Shown here one piece after another: positions 24,992 through 31,989 of a DNA stretch of 36,995 nucleotides. The DNA is from an uncultured Crocinitomix sp. (GTDB lineage Bacteria > Bacteroidota > Bacteroidia > Flavobacteriales_D > Crocinitomicaceae), in contig CAKZON010000120.1 of the NCBI GenBank assembly GCA_937136425.1, positions 1 through 36,995 of the forward strand, in the 5' to 3' direction. The notes beneath the pieces were generated by a model. It saw only the letters and a program-made list of their open reading frames with translations. It was not told the DNA's origin and did no database searches. Position 1 is the first letter of the stretch, and each line of letters starts with the position of its first letter. A program made the position numbers and the translations under genes.

Positions 24992-26752
24992 TTAGGTTCG
25001 TTTAAACGCCCAATATTTACGCAACTCTCCTTGAACGAAATGTTGATGTTCTATTAAAATACGTTGATGTGGCAATTCACCCAATAAAACTTGATGAATA
25101 TCATGAATTAAGGACAAGGTATCTGCAAAATAGCCATGACCTAATAAACTTGTATCAACATCAGAGGCGTCTATTGACTCAACGCCATCTACCACTGTAA
25201 TGTATTCCCCACCTTCTCCCAAGCGGTTATAACCCGCCCTCATTGTTCTAGAAGCCACTAAGGCTTTATCTTTACTTGATGCATAAAGTGTAAAACGTGC
25301 AATATCCTTTATTTGAGGAATGATTTGCTGAACGAAAATATCTTTATCCAAATCTGGTGCTGCCAAAATAATTTCATTGATTGGAATTGTTGGTAGGCGA
25401 TTTTCATTTTTAAGTATAACTAAGGCATCTGTTAATACAACATTCCCCATGCTGTGGGCTATAATGTGCATTTTTTTTGCATTGCTACCCGCCATTTCAA
25501 TAAAATCAGCAAGATAAATGGCAGATGCTCGAGCAGTTGCTGTGTCTGCCACATATCCCGGAACTGTTCCTAATGATGGCCATGAGAATGCTGTAACACA
25601 CCCCTTAAAGTTCAAATCAAATCCTAGTTGCGCCGCATTCATCATAGCGGCGTCATAGTCAACATTAAAACCATGAATAAACAATAGTAATTCTCCTTCC
25701 TCCGAATCTCCAATTTTTTCATTTAATAACTTAAGAAATTTTTCACGCTCCATTTTCTCGTTATAAAGTATTGTAAAATCCTTTTTCTTGCTCTCTCCAA
25801 AAAACAAATTACGAAACCAACCTGGCCGCTCTATTTCTCCAAGCTTATGCTTTTTAGGAATGCTTACTTCGCAAATCCCAATGTGCAATTCCCGGTCTCT
25901 TTTATTGGTATAGATTACACTTCCATCTGGTTTTGTTTCCCCAAGAAGTCGATTGGTGCCATAAAAGACATTATATCGTACAAAGTCTTCATCTACTTCT
26001 GCCGCAGTTTCTTCTAAAAGTTCCTCCACAGCAGACTCTTCTTCCCACATTTCTACCATTGCAGGCTTTGCGTCTTCCAAAAAATCAGCAATACTTTTAC
26101 TTTTGAATGAATCAGAATCTATTTCATCCGCAATCATTCCGTCCATTATGTTCAGTAAACTTTCAGATAAAAATCCAAAGAGTAACCCTGGTCCTTGCAG
26201 TCCAACCAATGTTATCCCCACCCAATTTCCATCACGATCCATTATAGGTGCTCCACTAGATAACGACTCATAATCATCTTCACAGTTGAATAAAACAAGG
26301 CTACTGTACTTCTCTTCAAGTTCAATCTCTAGCAATTCGCCCTCTAAACCTGCTTTGCTCAAAAAGCCATAAGTGACATTAGCCAATGGTTTTGCTATTT
26401 TTCGAGCACGAATGGAAATTTCTAAGTCAGGTTTTATCCATTGTGTAACATCTGCATAACAAAGCACATTATTATCTAATTCAGCTATAATATTTTCAGA
26501 CAAATCCTGAATTTCTGCAAAATCAATCGGTAAAAAATGTAAATCTGAAAAATTCACTAAGTCGGTTCTTAACAAATCACCAATTTCTACTTCAATTTCA
26601 TTTTTAGAAAAATTGGCAGAAACAACCGTAAATAAAAATATACATTCCTTATGCTGTACAAGACAGGCTGAATTTCCATTTTCTGATAATTGCGTTACGA
26701 ATTGAAAACTCTTTTTCCAATCTTCATTATTCGCATCTAAATAAATAGGCAT
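24992..26752 (-). CDS. DUF900 alpha/beta hydrolase with N-terminal protease-like domain
   Basis: Residues about 258-550 are a DUF900-type alpha/beta hydrolase: VFYGTNR (262-268), LLLFIHGFN, nucleophile motif AHSMGN with Ser434, an acid at Asp467 (APDLD) and a His539 in GHGYFAD. Residues 1-205 look like a trypsin-fold domain with SLSSGAPIMDRDG (163-175) resembling the catalytic Ser region, but where the family has the TAAH-type His this protein reads VVSAN (43-47), so it is probably a dead protease. A Glu-rich linker (about 225-256) joins the two. No signal peptide is seen. The gene lies 58 nt after a PorP/SprF gene; a 7-of-8 promoter element (26781-26788) is in between. Confidence 0.75.
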   Translation of the reverse strand: MPIYLDANNEDWKKSFQFVTQLSENGNSACLVQHKECIFLFTVVSANFSKNEIEVEIGDLLRTDLVNFSDLHFLPIDFAEIQDLSENIIAELDNNVLCYADVTQWIKPDLEISIRARKIAKPLANVTYGFLSKAGLEGELLEIELEEKYSSLVLFNCEDDYESLSSGAPIMDRDGNWVGITLVGLQGPGLLFGFLSESLLNIMDGMIADEIDSDSFKSKSIADFLEDAKPAMVEMWEEESAVEELLEETAAEVDEDFVRYNVFYGTNRLLGETKPDGSVIYTNKRDRELHIGICEVSIPKKHKLGEIERPGWFRNLFFGESKKKDFTILYNEKMEREKFLKLLNEKIGDSEEGELLLFIHGFNVDYDAAMMNAAQLGFDLNFKGCVTAFSWPSLGTVPGYVADTATARASAIYLADFIEMAGSNAKKMHIIAHSMGNVVLTDALVILKNENRLPTIPINEIILAAPDLDKDIFVQQIIPQIKDIARFTLYASSKDKALVASRTMRAGYNRLGEGGEYITVVDGVESIDASDVDTSLLGHGYFADTLSLIHDIHQVLLGELPHQRILIEHQHFVQGELRKYWAFKRT

Positions 26753-26810
26753 TATAGGAGCATTTTTGGGTTCTTATTTTTAAAGATACGGAAATGCTGA
26801 AAAATTGCCC

Positions 26811-27788
26811 TTAAAAACTTGGACAAACTATTGTGCGATACTTTATTGTTCGATCTTTACAGGCAAATTTAAATCCTAACGACAACTCATGAGATCCTCC
26901 TGAGGCATTTGTTAACTCTGAAATAGTTAAGTCATAACTATATCCAAAATTAAAGGCTTTTGTTTCAATTCCAAAAGACAAGATAAAAGCATCCTCTGTT
27001 CTCCACCATACTCCAGCAGTAACAGGTCCGTGTTTAATATAGGTTCCAATATTTAATTGTTTAAAATGGCGTTGATGCGTATAAATGATATTAGGAGAAA
27101 TTGATGTTGTGTTTTTATATTGTGACTTTTCTCCAAAAGGAATGGTGGCTCCAACATGTCCTGTAAAACGCATAGGTAAATATGCTCCTCCCAATTTAAG
27201 GCTTTCATTTGGAGTGTTAAGATGCTTGGCTGCAAAACCAAAGTAAAACTTCTCTGAAAAACCACAGATTCCTGCTGAAACATCAAAGAATCCTGCTGTT
27301 GACCATGTGCTATTTGCATTAACCAATGCGCTCGCTAAATCACCTGTTTGATAGATAAATCCTCGATACGGATCTATTTGATCGCCAAAAGTAAGCTTAC
27401 TCCAGTCTAAATACTTTTGGTTCCATGTCGCTTGTCCACCAAACAACATAGAGAAATTTCGCGTAATCCTCAAATGATAAGAGTAGGCTAAATTTATGGT
27501 TGTCCAATTAATCGTGTTTTTACCTGCCATGTCATTAGTAACCATTAATGCAACACCGCCATGTAAAGGTTTCACAAACCGATCATAACTAACACTATTG
27601 GTAACATATGCACCAGAAATATTTGCCCATTGGTTGCGGTAGTTCATATTTAATCGAGGACAAATATTTGTACCCGCCAGTGCCGGGTTTAAATAAACAG
27701 GATTTGCATAAAATTGTGAAAATTCTGGATCTTGACTAAAACCATTTATCGCAAAACATAAAGAAAGTAAAAGGAAAAATTTAGACAT
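26811..27788 (-). CDS. PorP/SprF family outer-membrane protein, copy 1
   Basis: The 325-residue protein has a signal peptide ending GFSQ and the PorP/SprF beginning DPEFSQFYANPVYLNPALAG, followed by alternating beta-strand patterns of a 14-strand-like barrel and a terminal Phe (ICPSF-like end, here VCPSF) as used for insertion by the Bam machinery. PorP/SprF proteins sit in the outer membrane and support type IX secretion or cell-surface attachment of particular substrates such as gliding adhesins. It is closely related to the copy at 28591-29580, differing in insertions near residues 140-160. It has a long, structured upstream region. Confidence 0.92.
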   Translation of the reverse strand: MSKFFLLLSLCFAINGFSQDPEFSQFYANPVYLNPALAGTNICPRLNMNYRNQWANISGAYVTNSVSYDRFVKPLHGGVALMVTNDMAGKNTINWTTINLAYSYHLRITRNFSMLFGGQATWNQKYLDWSKLTFGDQIDPYRGFIYQTGDLASALVNANSTWSTAGFFDVSAGICGFSEKFYFGFAAKHLNTPNESLKLGGAYLPMRFTGHVGATIPFGEKSQYKNTTSISPNIIYTHQRHFKQLNIGTYIKHGPVTAGVWWRTEDAFILSFGIETKAFNFGYSYDLTISELTNASGGSHELSLGFKFACKDRTIKYRTIVCPSF

Positions 27789-27843
27789 AAGGATTCTATT
27801 TGAAGGTTAAATTTCATTCACGATCAAACTATTTTTTTTGCAT

Positions 27844-27921
27844 AGTTCGAGTTATTTCAATTCCAACTTTTGGAATTAAAGCACAATTGGTTTTTTGATT
27901 TGATGGTGTGTGACTCGAATT
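27844..27921 (-). promoter_or_regulatory. structured leader of PorP copy 1
   Basis: An outer 10-bp stem (27844-27853 with 27912-27921, two G-T pairs) encloses a perfect 8-bp hairpin (27859-27866 with 27870-27877, 3-nt loop). It ends 56 nt before the PorP start. It may be a regulatory or stabilising RNA structure. Confidence 0.35.
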
Positions 27922-27960
27922 TATCTTTCTAGAATTACAGATAAAATCGAGCAGAGTGAT

Positions 27961-27983
27961 AAAAAAAAGATGGGCCCATCTTT
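27961..27983 (-). terminator. leftward terminator-like palindrome with T run
   Basis: AAAGATGGG (27966-27974) is followed directly by its reverse complement (27975-27983), an 18-bp perfect palindrome. On the minus strand it is followed by a run of eight or more T, the form of an intrinsic terminator with a GGCC loop. It is 170 nt upstream of PorP copy 1 and far below the end of the sigma operon. Confidence 0.55.
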
Positions 27984-28450
27984 AATCTACTTTTATGGTT
28001 TTGGGGTTATTATTTTTTCGTCTTTATTTTTTAGATTTGGCAAACTCTTTTTTGCGCTACAACCCTAAAACATGACCGTTATTATTGACTATTGGTTTCA
28101 TATTCTTGCTTTATAGTAAAACAATTTCGCCGCGTATAAGTTACATTTGAAGTCAATTTTTTTTGATTTATTTTTAATCTAACTGTTTCAATATTTAAGA
28201 TGATAATTGAGTCTCTTTTATTCCTTTTAATTGATCAGATTTTTTGCCCTTTTCATTCATTCAAATATCAATAACTTCTGTAAAAAAATCAGAATCCAAT
28301 TGCTTTTTTACAATTGTAGTATAGAATAAACCTGTGCGTTTTTGAGGTGTTTTTTGAAATTGTTATAAGACAATACTCTGTACTCATATAAGAAAATGAA
28401 TTATTCTCAAAACAAGTTATTGTCAATCTTATAAACTGCATAAAATAGAA

Positions 28451-28484
28451 AAGAGCGGCTCACCTTATGGGTAAAACCGCTCTT
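28451..28484 (-). terminator. terminator of the sigma/anti-sigma/PorP operon
   Basis: AAGAGCGG (28451-28458) pairs perfectly with CCGCTCTT (28477-28484) around an 18-nt loop containing a small inner ACC/GGT pair. On the minus strand it is followed by TTCTATTTT. It lies 107 nt past the PorP stop. Confidence 0.7.
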
Positions 28485-28528
28485 CTCAAAACAAAGAAAT
28501 CAAATCAGGGAACCACCCCCTCTTATCC

Positions 28529-28582
28529 AATACTTCGTTGTTCAACTAATTTAAACCAAACTAGTGTTGAACATGAAGTATT
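28529..28582 (-). other. 3' UTR hairpin of the sigma operon
   Basis: Two stacked perfect stems, AATACTTC with GAAGTATT (28529-28536, 28575-28582) and GTTCAAC with GTTGAAC (28540-28546, 28566-28572), form a 15-bp interrupted hairpin 8 nt past the PorP stop. It has no T run, so it may protect the mRNA end or be part of a 3'-derived small RNA. Confidence 0.5.
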
Positions 28583-28590
28583 TTATCTTT

Positions 28591-29580
28591 CTAGAACGAC
28601 GGGCAAGAAATCGTTCTAAATCTTTTTGGTTTGTCTTTACAAGACAAATTAAATCCTAATGACAATTCATGCGACCCGCCCGAAGCATTTGTCAAAGGAG
28701 AAATTGTAATATCATAACTATAACCGAACCTAAATGTTCCGGCATCAATTCCAACAGAAAGGATAAACGCATCACGCGGTCTCCACCATGCTCCTGCTGT
28801 AAATGCACCATATTTAATATATGTTCCTACATTCAACTGCATGAACCCATCTTGATACGTATAAATAACGTTTGGAGATATTGAAGTTACATTTGCATAT
28901 TGAGATCCTTTACCAAATTCAATATTTGCACCAATATGTCCAGTAAAACGCATTGGCAAATGACTTTCTCCATCAGGGTTCAAGATTAAACTTTCCTCTG
29001 GTGTATTTAAGTGCTTTGCTGCAAAGCCAAAGTAGAAATTCTCAGAGTATCCAACAATTCCAGCCGAAAGATCAAAAAATCCTTTTGTTCCCCAGTTACC
29101 GCCATTTCCCCAAAAATTACCGCGAGGAAGGTCACCAGTTTGATAAATAAATCCTCTTCGTGGATCAATTTGATCACCAAAAGTTAATTTACTCCAATCT
29201 AAGAATTTTTGATTCCAACCTGCTTGTGCTCCAAATAACAATGTAAACTCTCTTGAAACTTGTAGGTGATAAGAATAAGCTAAATTGATTGTTGTCCAAT
29301 TGAGTGTATTCTTACCCGCCATATCGTTTGTAATAGAAAGAGCCACGCCACCTTGAAGAACATTCACAAACTGATCGTACGAAACGCTATTTGTTACAAA
29401 GGCACCAGAAATGTTGGCCCATTGATTACGGTAATTCATGTTTATACGTGGGCATCCATGCGTTCCTGCCATTGCCGGATTCAAATAAATCGGGTTAGCA
29501 TAGAACTGTGTAAACTCAGGATCTTGTGAAAAACCGTTGAGCGACGCCAGCGCAATTAATAAAGTAAATATTTTCTTCAT
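28591..29580 (-). CDS. PorP/SprF family outer-membrane protein, copy 2
   Basis: The 329-residue protein has a signal peptide (cleavage near GFSQ), then DPEFTQFYANPIYLNPAMAG and the barrel pattern typical of PorP/SprF, ending SCPSF with a C-terminal aromatic. It starts 9 nt after the stop of the anti-sigma/barrel fusion, so it is in the sigma factor operon and would be made with it. Its barrel shares the order of landmarks with the barrel half of that fusion, which suggests the two could interact or compete for the same ligand. A terminator lies 107 nt beyond the stop. Confidence 0.93.
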   Translation of the reverse strand: MKKIFTLLIALASLNGFSQDPEFTQFYANPIYLNPAMAGTHGCPRINMNYRNQWANISGAFVTNSVSYDQFVNVLQGGVALSITNDMAGKNTLNWTTINLAYSYHLQVSREFTLLFGAQAGWNQKFLDWSKLTFGDQIDPRRGFIYQTGDLPRGNFWGNGGNWGTKGFFDLSAGIVGYSENFYFGFAAKHLNTPEESLILNPDGESHLPMRFTGHIGANIEFGKGSQYANVTSISPNVIYTYQDGFMQLNVGTYIKYGAFTAGAWWRPRDAFILSVGIDAGTFRFGYSYDITISPLTNASGGSHELSLGFNLSCKDKPKRFRTISCPSF

Positions 29581-29589
29581 AAATTCTAT

Positions 29590-31305
29590 TTATTTGAAAC
29601 GAGCATTTTTAGTTTTACCATTAAAACGAATTCCTAAGCTATGCGAACCTAATTGCTCATTTGTAAGCAATGTATGTGTTCTGTCATACTGATAAACCAT
29701 TTTAAAGTTTTTAAATTTCATACCAATTGCGGCAGTAAAGTCATTATTTGTAGAATAAGACCCTCCTAATGTGAAGTGATTCAATCTAAAATTAGCTCCT
29801 ACCCAAGCTTCTTTATTTTCTCCAAAATATCTTCCCGCAATAAACGGACTGATTGACATATTTTTATTTGCTGATTCGTAATCAGCTCCAATCACTGCAT
29901 TGTAAAGCACTGGTGTTCTAATCGGTTCATTGCTGCCCTCTTTACGATAAACAATTGCATAATGACGCCCAATATTATCAGCACTTGCACCGGCATAAAA
30001 CCACTTAGTATTCAACACAAAGCCTACGCCATAATCTTTATACCATAACTTGTCTGTTTGGTCATTTGCAGAAGCAAAACTGCTATACAATAACATTCCT
30101 CTATCCAATTCAACATCCATTCCTTCATCAAATTTTGAAGAATTACCTGTCAACACACCTAATGATACTTTAATACCTGGCTCAAGCACCGCATTTGGTC
30201 CCAAACTAATTTTTGGGGAATAGGTCATGTTTACTGAATAATCTCCTAAAGCTCCGTTTCCATAAGTTGCTGAATTAACTGAGATGCCAACCCCGCCTCT
30301 TAATTCAGGAACGTAATTATCAAAACTAAATTGCGCTCTGTGAGAATTCATCTCTGATCCTAACCACTGATTTCTATAAGATAATTCAAACCTTGGTTTT
30401 AACATTCCCCCTGCAAAACCAGGATTTGATGAAACCAATGAATTTTCTGGCAACAATAGTTCAGGATCTCTTAAATTCACTAAACCAACAGGATAACCGA
30501 ACATGCGTTCAATTTTTCTATAAATACGTTTAGTAACGCTTCCAAATGATCCGTGATTAATATTGCTCTTTTTACGCAAATCTATATCAGCATGATTTTC
30601 GGTTGGGTTGTGTGCATATTTAGACGAATGGGTATCGTCTTCATATTTAGACTGCTCTTGCTGCATTGCTGCATTTACAGTTACGTAATAATCAGCATCA
30701 TTAAAATCGTTTGCTTGCCAATTATTAGCATTTGCTTCATCAAAACTGCCGTTTGACTGATTTAAGTCCTCTTCTCCATTTCCACTATTCACGCCATTAT
30801 AAGTTGAATTTGCTAAAGATGTTACAGCTACTTGATTTTGATATTGAGCTGCAGTAGTATATTCAGTTGTTTCAAGCGTGTTTAAGTTATCGGCAATTAA
30901 TTCATTATTATATCCTAACTCCTCGTCAACTATTGAATTATGGTTCATGCCATTTTCAATTGACGAATTTTCAGAAGCCTTAGAATAATAAGATAATTGT
31001 GTTGATTGATTTGTATTTGATTCAGAATTCATGGCAAAATAGCCACCTACACCTATAAGTGTGATTAAAGCTGCCGCTGCGCTCCAACCGAACCAACCGC
31101 CCAACTTTCTGTTACGTTCTAAACTACTTTGTTGCGGATAAACTACATTATCAATCGGTATAATTGAATTTTGCCAAGCATCTGCGTCTGGTTCAAAACC
31201 AGGATTTTGCAATAAGAATTGCTCAAAAGCATCTACTTCAGCTGCGGAGAGATTTCCCTCCATGTAGTCGAACATCCACCTGTCGAAATTTTGAGGAATA
31301 TTCAT
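29590..31305 (-). CDS. trans-envelope anti-sigma factor fused to a PorP/SprF-type barrel
   Basis: The 571-residue protein has four parts. Residues 1-68: a soluble acidic helical domain (FDRWMFDYMEGNLSAAEVD, FEQFLLQNPGF) of the kind that opens ECF anti-sigma factors, without a zinc HxxxCxxC motif. Residues 71-92: one transmembrane helix after the basic RNRK stretch. Residues about 93-265: a disordered Asn/Ser/Glu/Gln-rich periplasmic linker. Residues about 266-571: a barrel aligned with PorP/SprF landmarks (SNPGFAGG, ELSYRNQW, NYVPELRGGVGISV). There is no signal peptide, so the helix anchors it in the inner membrane while the barrel would sit in the outer one. It ends RFK, not in an aromatic residue. 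The ATG overlaps the sigma factor stop. The anti-sigma role is inferred from context. Confidence 0.85.
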   Translation of the reverse strand: MNIPQNFDRWMFDYMEGNLSAAEVDAFEQFLLQNPGFEPDADAWQNSIIPIDNVVYPQQSSLERNRKLGGWFGWSAAAALITLIGVGGYFAMNSESNTNQSTQLSYYSKASENSSIENGMNHNSIVDEELGYNNELIADNLNTLETTEYTTAAQYQNQVAVTSLANSTYNGVNSGNGEEDLNQSNGSFDEANANNWQANDFNDADYYVTVNAAMQQEQSKYEDDTHSSKYAHNPTENHADIDLRKKSNINHGSFGSVTKRIYRKIERMFGYPVGLVNLRDPELLLPENSLVSSNPGFAGGMLKPRFELSYRNQWLGSEMNSHRAQFSFDNYVPELRGGVGISVNSATYGNGALGDYSVNMTYSPKISLGPNAVLEPGIKVSLGVLTGNSSKFDEGMDVELDRGMLLYSSFASANDQTDKLWYKDYGVGFVLNTKWFYAGASADNIGRHYAIVYRKEGSNEPIRTPVLYNAVIGADYESANKNMSISPFIAGRYFGENKEAWVGANFRLNHFTLGGSYSTNNDFTAAIGMKFKNFKMVYQYDRTHTLLTNEQLGSHSLGIRFNGKTKNARFK

Positions 31306-31790
31306 ACGAGTATTGTTAGATCTTTTAACTGTTTTTTAATTTTATTCCGAGCCCTGAATAAATAGACTTTTACTTGAGCTTCACTTAAGCCAAGTATCTC
31401 ACCTATTTCCTGATAAGCATAACCTTCTAAATCGCGCAGAAGAATAATTGATTTTTGAACTGGAGGAAGCATAGCTAAACTTTTTTCTATTACCTCTTTC
31501 ATTTCAAAATCGCGAGAATGGCACACAGCAGTGTCAGATGATACCGTATTTGCTTGGTATGAAATCCGACTTTTTTTCTTGATCAAGTTTATTAATGCGT
31601 TATGCGCGCAAGTAAACAACCAAGATTTTGCCTTCTCAGCAACAACTTTCTTTCTGTTTTTCCATAATTTCTCAAAAACGTCTTGTACAATATCGTTTGC
31701 ATCTTCAGCACTCTTTAAGTACTTCAATGCATAGCCATACAACCTTCCGGAGTATTCTTTCACAGCGATATTATATTCTTTTCTTGTCAA
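31302..31790 (-). CDS. ECF-type RNA polymerase sigma factor
   Basis: The 162-residue sigma-70 family ECF protein has region 2 (RLYGYALKYL, DIVQDVFEKLW) in residues about 10-75 and region 4 (LPPVQKSIILLRDLEGYAYQEIGEILGLS helix-turn-helix, then VKVYLFRARNKIKKQL) in about 105-158. It would direct RNA polymerase to a set of promoters when released by its anti-sigma factor, which is the next gene, overlapping by 4 nt (ATGA). The promoter element at 31904-31911 would give a leader of about 107 nt. Its regulon is unknown but likely includes its own operon, with the PorP/SprF gene. Confidence 0.93.
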   Translation of the reverse strand: MTRKEYNIAVKEYSGRLYGYALKYLKSAEDANDIVQDVFEKLWKNRKKVVAEKAKSWLFTCAHNALINLIKKKSRISYQANTVSSDTAVCHSRDFEMKEVIEKSLAMLPPVQKSIILLRDLEGYAYQEIGEILGLSEAQVKVYLFRARNKIKKQLKDLTILV

Positions 31791-31903
31791 ATTAGGGCGT
31801 GGTTAAATCAGGTACAGTTCCCCTTCAAACAGCTAAAACAATCTAAACCCTCTAAAAGTTACAACCACTTCAAAGTTTTTAACGATTATTTTTTTACAAG
31901 TTA

Positions 31904-31911
31904 CAAAATTA
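31904..31911 (-). promoter_or_regulatory. -7 element before the ECF sigma gene
   Basis: CAAAATTA reads TAATTTTG on the minus strand, an exact TAnnTTTG (housekeeping) match with no well-placed TTG box, 113 nt before the start codon. Self-activation by the ECF factor would need another, unrecognised site. Confidence 0.4.
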
Positions 31912-31989
31912 TTAGGGTTTATAAGGAATTTAAAGGATTTTTAGTATCTTTCAAAACAAAGACTAACACTCATAAAGAATTCAAATTAG

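Larger units (their letters stand above)
27789..28590. other. 802-nt non-coding region between PorP/SprF copies
   Basis: There is no gene I can support. From right to left it contains the 3' hairpin (28529-28582) and terminator (28451-28484) of the sigma operon, about 460 nt of AT-rich sequence with no recognised element, a second leftward terminator-like hairpin (27961-27983) and a folded element (27844-27921) in the leader of PorP copy 1. A plus-strand 26-codon hydrophobic frame at 27995-28075 is unsupported. No exact TAnnTTTG was found for PorP copy 1 (the nearest, at 27825-27832, has two mismatches). Confidence 0.55.
26811..29580 (-). repeat. diverged direct duplication of a PorP/SprF gene
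   Basis: The two genes at 26811-27788 and 28591-29580 share long blocks of nearly the same protein, such as MNYRNQWANISGA, TNDMAGKN, WTTINLAYSYHL, DWSKLTFGDQIDP and RGFIYQTGDL, and the same ends. They are in the same orientation and separated by an 802-nt non-coding stretch that is not itself repeated. Confidence 0.85.

Noticed and set aside
27906..27925. A tRNA T-loop-like ATTCGAGTC on the minus strand followed by ACACACCA
   Set aside because: The flanking five bases cannot pair (ATAAA against CACAC), and no acceptor, D or anticodon arm is found upstream.
27995..28075. A 26-codon hydrophobic reading frame on the plus strand
   Set aside because: It has no promoter or ribosome-site support, and its length is expected by chance in AT-rich DNA.
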